This document shows positions 56,695 through 64,000 of a DNA stretch of 64,000 bases, piece after piece (position 1 is the first letter of the stretch; each line of letters opens with the position of its first letter). This DNA comes from Amia ocellicauda (lineage: Eukaryota; Chordata; Actinopteri; Amiiformes; Amiidae). The notes under the pieces were generated by a model that did not search any database, was not told the origin of the DNA, and worked only from the letters and a program-made list of their open reading frames with translations. The position numbers and the translations under genes were made by a program. The stretch lies in NCBI RefSeq assembly GCF_036373705.1, contig NC_089861.1, positions 1,402,001 through 1,466,000 of the forward strand, written 5' to 3'.

Positions 56695-56965
56695 GTGACA
56701 CCTTTACAGCCAGGGGTCCCAGAGGAGCCCTACCCTGCTGGTCTTTGTTCTTAATTACTTAATTGGACCTTAATTGAAGTAACAATCTGCTTAGATTTGA
56801 CTTTTTAAATTGTGTAATAAGAGTTTGTTCTTTAATAAGTTCTTTATACAAATATATGCTTAACTTAAAACCACTACTGTTTAAAAAAAATAAAATGCTC
56901 TGATTCAGGAAATAATTTATTCAATTGAGGGTTCAATTAAATAATTGGTTGGGAACCCTGGGCCT
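56695..56965. repeat. MITE-like repeat, second copy of the 12855 type
   Basis: Begins CAGCCAGGGGTCCCAGAGGA, has an AATTACTTAATTGGACCTTA core, and ends AATAATTGGTTGGGAACCCTGGGCC. Termini are imperfect inverted repeats. Family not named. Confidence 0.5.
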
Positions 56966-57256
56966 AGAGAGAAACCTGCAGAGACTCCAGCTGGTTGAGA
57001 CATGGATTTCATGGCAGTGGAAGTCAAAGGAAAGTGTAGCTCAGTGAGAAATATTTCTCAAACTGAATGAATCTCTAAATAACTTTGTCTCAGGTGAGGG
57101 TTCTGAATATGTTGACTACAGCTGTGTCTGTATATTAAAAATAATACATCATGAATTCCTGTTTCAGATCAGACGTGCACAAGTGTGGGCCCAGAGTCCA
57201 TCATAAAAAGCAACATTATAAACATTTCAATATTATTGACCCCAATCAGGTTTACA

Positions 57257-57323
<67 letters not shown>
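57257..57323. repeat. (ATT)n microsatellite
   Basis: About 65 bp of ATT triplets. Confidence 0.95.
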
Positions 57324-57324
<1 letters not shown>

Positions 57325-57805
57325 CTTTTATTAATGAATGACCTTTTTAGTGCAAATAGCTGCAGTCTTATTTCCTGGGGTTCGTTATACAGTTACTGTG
57401 GTTGTCAAGTGATGACTTTCATATGAATTACATTTTCTGTAAATAAAAGTAACGCAAGAATCGTGTGGTGAAGAAGTCTTCACATGGGGCTGCCAAACAG
57501 TGATGCGCCAAAGAGCCGGGGATTGGCACAGCTTGTGATGTGCGCTGGTCTGCTATAGGCACAGATATTGCTAATGGAGAAGAGAGCAGTTTTAGGCAAC
57601 ACAATTGAATGAAGGCCCTTTATCAGACCGTTACTCTCAGCAGCCCAGAAGAGTGTGCATACAGAAAGTTGGATATCCACCACCTGTGTCCATGCAGTCA
57701 TTGTCCCATTTATACAAACCTGAAGAGGAGGTTTACAAAAACAGGTTGAGTAAGAAGGATGGATGGTTAATTCTCTTGTACATCTTGAAAGAAGTAGTTA
57801 TATAC

Positions 57806-57808
<3 letters not shown>

Positions 57809-57869
<61 letters not shown>

Positions 57870-59102
57870 TCACCTAAAGGATTATTAGGAACACCATACT
57901 AATACTGTGTTTGACCCCCTTTCGCCTTCAGAACTGCCTTAATTCTACGTGGCATTGATTCAACAAGGTGCTGAAAGCATTCTTTAGAAATGTTGGCCCA
58001 TATTGATAGGATAGCATCTTGCAGTTGATGGAGATTTGTGGGATGCACATCCAGGCCACGAAGCTCCCGTTCCACCACATCCCAAAGATGCTCTATTGGG
58101 TTGAGATCTGGTGACGGTGGGGGCCAGTTTAGTACAGTGAACTCATTGTCATGTTCAAGAAACCAATTTGAAATGATTCCACCTTTGTGACATGGTGCAT
58201 TATCCTGCTGGAAGTAGCCATCAGAGGATGGGTACATGGTGGTCATAAAGGGATGGACATGGTCAGAAACAATGCTCAGGTAGGCCGTGGCATTTAAACG
58301 ATGCCCAATCGGCACTAAGGGGCCTAAAGTGTGCCAAGAAAACATCCCCCACACCATTACACCACCACCACCAGCCTGCACAGTGGTAACAAGGCATGAT
58401 GGATCCATGTTCTCATTCTGTTTACGCCAAATTCTGACTCTACCATCTGAATGTCTCAACAGAAATCGAGACTCATCAGACCAGGCAACATTTTTCCAGT
58501 CTTCAACTATCCAATTTTGGTGAGCTTGTGCAAATTGTAGCCTCTTTTTCCTATTTGTAGTGGAGATGAGTGGTACCCGGTGGGGTCTTCTGCTGTTGTA
58601 GCCCATCTGCCTCAAGGTTGTACGTGTTGTGGCTTCACAAATGCTTTGCTGCATACCTCGGTTGTAACGAGTGGTTATTTCAGTCAAAGTTGCTCTTCTA
58701 TCAGCTTGAATCAGTCGGCCCATTCTCCTCTGACCTCTAGCATCAACAAGGCATTTTCGCCCACAGGACTGCCGCATACTGGATGTTTTTCCCTTTTCAC
58801 ACCATTCTTTGTAAACCCTAGAAATGGTTGTGCGTGAAAATCCCAGTAACTGAGCAGATTGTGAAATACTCAGACCGGCCCGTCTGGCACCAACAACCAT
58901 GCCACGCTCAAAATTGCTTAAATCACCTTTCTTTCCCATTCAGACATTCAGTTTGGAGTTCAGGAGATTGTCTTGACCAGGACCACACCCCTAAATGCAT
59001 TGAAGCAACTGCCATGTGATTGGTTGGTTAGATAATTGCATTAATGAGAAATTGAACAGGTGTTCCTAATAATCCTTTAGGTGAGTGTATATATATATAT
59101 AT
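57809..59102 (-). mobile_element. intact Tc1/mariner transposon of DD36E type (Incomer-like) inside a (TA)n tract
   Basis: The element is 57867-59087 (1221 bp). Its 29-bp terminal inverted repeats are perfect (start CACTCACCTAAAGGATTATT) and lie directly against TA on both sides. It sits within a TA microsatellite: about 57 bp of TA remain on the left (57809-57866) and about 14 bp on the right, so the insertion used a TA in the tract. The transposase gene fills the element on the minus strand. Confidence 0.95.
57899..58939 (-). CDS. Tc1/mariner transposase, DD36E, uninterrupted
   Basis: 346 aa, ATG at 58939, no stop or frameshift. It cuts and pastes its own element at TA sites. Order: two helix-turn-helix domains forming the paired-like DNA-binding region (about 1-120, with SISQSAQLLGFSRTTISRVY), then the catalytic domain with D155 (AWSDESRF), D246 (FQQDNAPCH) and E283 (DLNPIEHLW). 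The D246-E283 gap has 36 residues by direct count, not the 34 of Tc1/Sleeping Beauty; 36 is the spacing I recall for the DD36E family named Incomer. A G-rich stretch (QAGGGGVMVWG) lies between. Its perfect ends and open frame suggest a young copy; activity cannot be judged from sequence. Confidence 0.93.
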   Translation of the reverse strand: MGKKGDLSNFERGMVVGARRAGLSISQSAQLLGFSRTTISRVYKEWCEKGKTSSMRQSCGRKCLVDARGQRRMGRLIQADRRATLTEITTRYNRGMQQSICEATTRTTLRQMGYNSRRPHRVPLISTTNRKKRLQFAQAHQNWIVEDWKNVAWSDESRFLLRHSDGRVRIWRKQNENMDPSCLVTTVQAGGGGVMVWGMFSWHTLGPLVPIGHRLNATAYLSIVSDHVHPFMTTMYPSSDGYFQQDNAPCHKGGIISNWFLEHDNEFTVLNWPPPSPDLNPIEHLWDVVERELRGLDVHPTNLHQLQDAILSIWANISKECFQHLVESMPRRIKAVLKAKGGQTQY

Positions 59103-62100
59103 ACACAGAGAGAGAGGGATTATTTCATTAGAGATTGTATCAACCAGATGCAGGTGGGGTAGGACAGAGTAAATTACTTTGCGAAATTATCTGAACGCTG
59201 ACGTTTGAATGGAGGTGCTGTGATTTATTACGAATGCATTTATTGTCAGAGCAGGGGTTTATAATGATGTAAATGAGGTCTGCATTCAAAAAGTAAAAGA
59301 CTTGATTCTATTTCACAAATCTGTGTCTGGCGATGCCTGTGACTGAACGCCCGTGAGAGCGAGTCGACTCAACGCTGCCACGTTTCCGCAGAGCGGCTGT
59401 GGAGCTCGACGCAGGGTGTCCGGAGGCGAGCTGCAGCGGCTGGCTCTCGTGCTGCGTCTCTTCACCTTCTTCTGATATCGATATCCTTGGTCGTGTTTGT
59501 CAAATGTACTGCTGTGGTATTGAGAACTTTTTAAAACGATATGTCGTAGTCCGTACTTGTATATGTATTCATTGTACTGATGCCGATGAAGCGTAATAAA
59601 CACAATCCTTCCAGGCGACAGAATCGAATCATTTGTTCCAGAATGGGGGAGGTGTGGACCCTAGCAATGAATGCGACCCTCAATCTGAACTCTGACCCCT
59701 AACACCAGATACTTCCTCCATCCTCCAAACACGATCCCAACCCTAAGACCTAAACCCTGACTCCTAACCCTGACCTGAATGTAGAAGATACGGATATACA
59801 TCTCTCAGCCAAATACTTCATATTATACTTGGCACTTTTTAACTTAAAAATAATCAGACACAAGTTCGTTCACATTGATTGTTATTTGTTTGTTTGTTTG
59901 TGTGTTTGGTTTTTGTCCAGATAAGTGTTGTGTGCTGCAGAATCCGTGCCAAGAACCCCCCTACCCAACTGAAATGCTGCCGAATATAAATCTACTGAAC
60001 TGCATGGAAAACTGTTTCCCAATATCCTGCCGCAACTGTCTCCAGGTGTTTAAGGAAGACGTTTCCATTCATTTGGGCTCCATTTGAGCCTTTTGTGTTC
60101 TCTGAATGGTCAAGAGCTACAAATACACAATGACACAATGACTGACTGATACACTACAGTCCATTAACACTGTCTGACTGACTGACTGACTGAGTACAAA
60201 GATCTCTGGGTTATTTATTTGTTTGTTTGTTTGTTTATATTCCTGCAGCAGTTTTATAGGGTTATTTGATCAGAGTGTTCATTTCCTGTCAGGCCGGTTC
60301 CTGGTCTGGTGAAATCGGCTACATTATTGAGCCTGTTGTGATCAATTGAATTAGTTCCTAATGGGGCACGTGCTACCACAGGCTGGAGGATCCCGTTTCG
60401 AGTCAGTGTGCGGCACACTGTTTCAGTACTGTCTTCATGCTGTTCCTCAGAGTGCATTTTCCTGCAGGATTGTGCCGAAGGTCGTCTGGGAGAGCAGAGG
60501 GAGACGTGCTCCAGAGAGGCACAGCATTGCCTCGTACTTTAGTTTTAACACACTTAAAGTAACCGACAAAATCAGCCCAGCAGACGACCTCCTGTGACAC
60601 ACAGGCGAGGGCACCCAGGTGGAAAATTAAGAGAGAGGGCTGATGGGATCCCAGCTATCTGTCTTTGCCACCCACATGCATTGGCTAATTGTTAGTTTCC
60701 TGACCTGAGTTGACCCCCGATATCCTGGTAGACATAATCAGCTCCCTGAAGGTTTCCACTGGGAACCAACATATCCTTTAATATACAGTAGAAGTGTGGG
60801 ATCTTAATATTTTTCTTATGCCAAAATTGGCCCCTTTTTGTATATGAAAAACGTGATTGTATTGTAAATACATTTTAGTCTGTTAAACGATGTGTGTGTG
60901 TGTGTGTGCGTGTGTGTTTGATTGCTGGAAGTGTCTTGTTGAAAACTCTCGACTCAATGAGTGATCCCATGCCTGACCATGCGAAAGGTGAGCCGTTGTG
61001 ACATGACATCTGTAAATTGCAGTGCGCCATCAGTACAGCAAGGCAACAATCACACAGTCACAACTGCTAACCTTTCATTAACTGAAGAAGACTCTTTCCA
61101 CAAGACCACAAGTACAAGTGGCCATTTGCTTCAACCTACCAGCTGACAGCTGCAAAATGAACGGCCTCACAAACAAAACCCAGGCAGGAGAGGCACTGCA
61201 ACAAGCACAGCTGTGCGCATGAGGAAGATGTTGTACTGACCACGATCAACGCAAAAACAAAGGTGTCAAAACTAGCCTTCAAGTCAGCACGTCTTGAATA
61301 GCTATTTCCATCAGCTGTCCTATTCCCAAAGGAGCAGCCGAAACCCCGATATCTAAGTTGTGGACGATCCCTGTGTAAAACTCCAGCGTCCGCGCCGAGT
61401 GTGCGTCTGCAATACTGAGTATGCGACTGCAGCGAGCATGCAAACACGCAGCACAGGAGTCGACACGTCTGCGCTTGTTGGTTTTGTTTATAATGAATAA
61501 ACATGTAGTCTTTAATAACAAAAATAAGCCAGGGCTTGATCACAATCATAGTTTTTATCTCTGCTATTTTCCTACGGCAATGTTAAATACACTTTCCACC
61601 TGGGCAACAAAAGAGGGAAAATTTCTGTTTTATTGCCTCTCTGAGACCATTTATCTTAGTCACACACCTGCATTCAACAGGAGGGGGACAATATGTCAAC
61701 TGACACAGAAAGCTTTTCATCCACAGATCACGAACGCACACACTCTTATCAGCCTGCCTGGCCCGGCTCCTCTGCGTGCGTTGTGGATCTGCGAGGCCAC
61801 ACACGTTTCACAACACCTGTGCGTCAATCGTGGATTTGACACACAGCCCAGCTCCTTGCAGGACATTGATTCTCCACATTATGGTGTCTTGTACTCTGTT
61901 GTACTGCATTGTTGATTGGCTTCACGTTTCCTCTGGTTTTAATTAGCAGATTTGACAGATTCAGCTCCCTGCGACGGACTCGGGCGAGCACAGACGACGA
62001 CTCCTTATTTTGCTTCAGAGCTTATAGCAGACAAACGCGCAGCGAGAGAAATTTGCGTCGTTTTCATCAACAGGGGGAAGTAGCTACTAAGACTAATCTA

Positions 62101-62280
62101 CATATTTAAAATTAAAGGATCTTACAAATATTCCCTAGATAAATATAAATACAGAACCAAAAGTAAACTCAGCTAAATAAACAGCTAAACCCAAAATCTA
62201 TTATAACCCCCTTGCTAAAAATTATATCTATTAAAAAACAACTGCACAAGAAAAACTAGACCAGAAAAATGAGGACCAGA
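59103..62280. other. intergenic DNA
   Basis: No exon recognised. 59690-59775 contains degenerate CCCTAA-like words; 60894-60920 is a (TG)n tract; 60170-60195 has CTGA repeats. Confidence 0.35.
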
Positions 62281-62299
62281 AGAGAACAAAGAAGCACCG

Positions 62300-62475
62300 C
62301 AAGGAGCCCTCACCCCCGGCACAGTTCATAGTTTCTGTTTCAGATGAATCAGACTTTCTGTGTTTGTTCCTCAGGTCCCTGTGCCTCTTCTTCAGCTCGG
62401 CCAGAAGAGCATGGGCTGACACGAGGCCAGGCAGACTCCGCCGGTCAATGGCACTGGGCAGCTCGGCTTGTGTGG
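62300..62475 (-). CDS. unrecognised candidate exon
   Basis: On the minus strand an open, codon-like stretch encodes AELPSAIDRRSLPGL, then SAHALLAELKKRHRDLRNK and SDSSETETMNC. It is bounded by a possible acceptor (CACCACACAAG near 62475) and a good donor (GCCGGGG/GTGAGG near 62310). The composition looks protein-like, with a basic, probably helical segment followed by an acidic Ser/Glu stretch. I do not recognise the protein; NAF1, expected next to NPY1R in tetrapods, does not match and would lie on the other strand. It could also be a transposon relic. Confidence 0.25.
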
Positions 62476-62814
62476 TGAATTAAAGGATAATTATAAAGAA
62501 CAAAACGTCAATAGTACAATACAGAATTAAATAATGAAGAAATCAACTATTTCAAATAACGAGAGTCCAATAAATCAAGTGCAAAGTGCAAATAAAAGTA
62601 GAAATAAGAAAAATGATAGTGATATCACAGGAGCATTTGTGTGTATGTATGCCCAGCTAGCACATTGATTCATGGGAACGTTGTGTGAGGTTGTGGTTTG
62701 GTTGTATTTTGATTCCGACAAAGAAGAAGTGATAAAAATGTGGCACGAACGTATCATCCAGACTCTGATTGTTACACAATAACAATGTCTGCATGTGTGG
62801 TCCCTCTCTGGAAC

Positions 62815-63093
62815 AATATATATATATAAGTGCTACTGTATCATTTTGTGGGCATATATACAGTATATTTTGTAAAATCTTTTCTTTTTACATAAGCTGT
62901 TCTAAGCGTTCTGTGTATTTTGATTTTGTAATTTACCAATATATATTTTTTACCTTCAAAGTTGTTACAGATGTAAATGTATAACATTGTAGAATAACAC
63001 CCCCTGAAGTCGCATGAGATCACTGTTCACTTCAGTGCAGCAATGTTACCACAACATAATTTAGTTGACTGGGTACTTATCTTCATGTAGATA
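62815..63093. other. AT-rich intergenic DNA
   Basis: Short TATA run at 62817-62828, nothing else recognised. Confidence 0.3.
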
Positions 63094-63892
63094 CAGACGG
63101 GTGACAAATTAAAGGAAAAACCTGAATAAATGAGTGGAGGAACATAACGAATGCAGACGCCTCCAAACAGGTGTACTGCATGATACAATTAATCAATTAA
63201 CATCCTATCCTGCTCTGTGCATGTATACAAATGCTGAGCAGGTCCAGCTGACCTTGATTTTGGAAAGGATCTAAGTGACTGTGAAAGAGGGTCATTATTG
63301 GGGCACGAATGGCAGGAGCTTCAGTCACAGACGCTCAACTGGCTCGTGTTCTGGACAAGTGGGCGAGTGCATGTGTGGGACACCAAGAGAACGGGACAGG
63401 CCTGACTGCTGGACCCCTACAGTGAGGGGGTCCGGAGGCTCTGTTATGCTGTGGGGGGCATTTTCCTGGCAGGGTTTGTGTCCACTTGTCCCCTTAGAGG
63501 GAAGGATCACTGCAAATCATGACAGAGTTATCCTGAGTGATCACCTTTATCCTGTGGTGACACATTTCTCTCCTGATGGGAGTGGTCTCTTCCAGGATGA
63601 CAATGCCCCATCCACAGGGCACGAGGGTCACTGAATGGTGTGATGAGTATGAAAATGATGAGACTCATATGCTCTGGCCTTCAGTTACCAGATCTCAACC
63701 CAGTTGAACACCTATGGGAGATTGTGGACCGATGTGTTAGACAGCGCTCTCCACCACCATCATCAAAACCCCAAATGAGGGAATATGTTTTGGAAGAATG
63801 GTGTTCCTCCCTCCAGTAGAGTCCAGAGACTCGTACAATCTGTGCCAAGAGCATTGAAGCTGTTCTATATATATACAGATGGGTGACAAATA
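63094..63892 (+). mobile_element. decayed Tc1-like transposon with a direct rather than inverted right terminus
   Basis: Left terminus CAGACGGGTGACAAATTAAA. Plus-strand coding remains: GSGGSVMLWGAFSWQG, then ITANHDRVILSDHLYPV and GLFQDDNAPS, then frameshifted ENDETHMLWPS...; the PDLNP and later blocks are recognisable but broken. The N-terminal DNA-binding part is mostly missing. At 63876-63892 the terminus-like CAGATGGGTGACAAAT occurs in the same orientation as the left end instead of inverted. Confidence 0.8.
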
Positions 63893-64000
63893 TCGTATTG
63901 TATGTATATAACATACTACTTGTATGTATATAACATACTACTTTGGAGTATCCCCCTCCCCATGCAACTGTAGCAATATCACAAAAGGAGTCTTTCTTTT
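63893..64000. other. window end, short tandem duplication
   Basis: A 23-bp unit containing TGTATGTATATAACATACTA is present twice at about 63899-63942; each unit includes an internal palindrome (GTATG...CATAC). Confidence 0.6.

Noticed and set aside
54745..64000. NAF1, the expected next gene beyond NPY1R in tetrapods
   Set aside because: I found no exon resembling NAF1 on the plus strand; it probably lies beyond the window.

Overview
This is vertebrate nuclear DNA: split genes with GT/AG introns, many DNA transposons and simple repeats, and no operons. Three features point to a ray-finned fish: the density and diversity of Tc1-like elements, CR1/L2-type LINE fragments, and short fish-type interspersed repeats. 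The window keeps an intact NPY5R next to NPY1R. As I recall NPY5R is missing from teleosts, so a non-teleost (gar, bowfin, sturgeon or bichir grade) is my preferred inference, not a proof.

Four protein-coding genes are recognisable. They have the gene order and relative orientations that I recall for human chromosome 4q32, read in reverse. (1) marchf1, + strand, 2149-13463: the last six coding exons of a RING-CH membrane E3 ubiquitin ligase, including a 699-nt in-phase cassette exon; its first exons lie left of the window. (2) tma16, - strand, 24509 down to 16771: a complete seven-exon gene whose summed coding length predicts 203 aa, tail-to-tail with marchf1. (3) npy5r, - strand, 32625 to 31306: single coding exon, 439 aa. 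(4) npy1r, + strand, 48010-48714 joined to 54328-54744: 373 aa, head-to-head with npy5r across about 15 kb that should hold the shared regulatory DNA.

Region by region: 1-860 CR1/L2-like LINE piece; 860-13463 marchf1 with a Tc1-like element (2300-3750) and a hAT element with perfect target duplications (10406-11647) in its introns; 13464-16770 the two 3' UTRs and a deleted Tc1-like element; 16771-24680 tma16, whose intron 2 holds a long inverted repeat and whose intron 1 is largely a 3-kb minisatellite that starts exactly at the exon 1 splice donor; 24680-31300 non-coding DNA with microsatellites, a strong CTCF-type motif and another LINE copy; 31306-32646 npy5r; 32800-47832 intergenic, with a Tc1 relic and GC-rich candidate promoter segments; 47833-54744 npy1r, with an unexpectedly long 5.6-kb intron; 54745-64000 mostly non-coding, with an apparently intact Tc1/mariner element of DD36E type (57867-59087) and a decayed Tc1-like copy at the right edge.

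Functionally, npy1r and npy5r encode Gi-coupled receptors for NPY/PYY. marchf1 encodes a ubiquitin ligase of endosomal and plasma-membrane immune receptors, and tma16 a ribosome-assembly factor. These jobs are unrelated; the block is a conserved syntenic unit. The most unusual structures are the tma16 intron 1 minisatellite, which reiterates the authentic splice donor about thirty times and contains a 1.2-kb higher-order duplication, and the marchf1 cassette exon, whose last codons re-create the first zinc-binding Cys of the RING.
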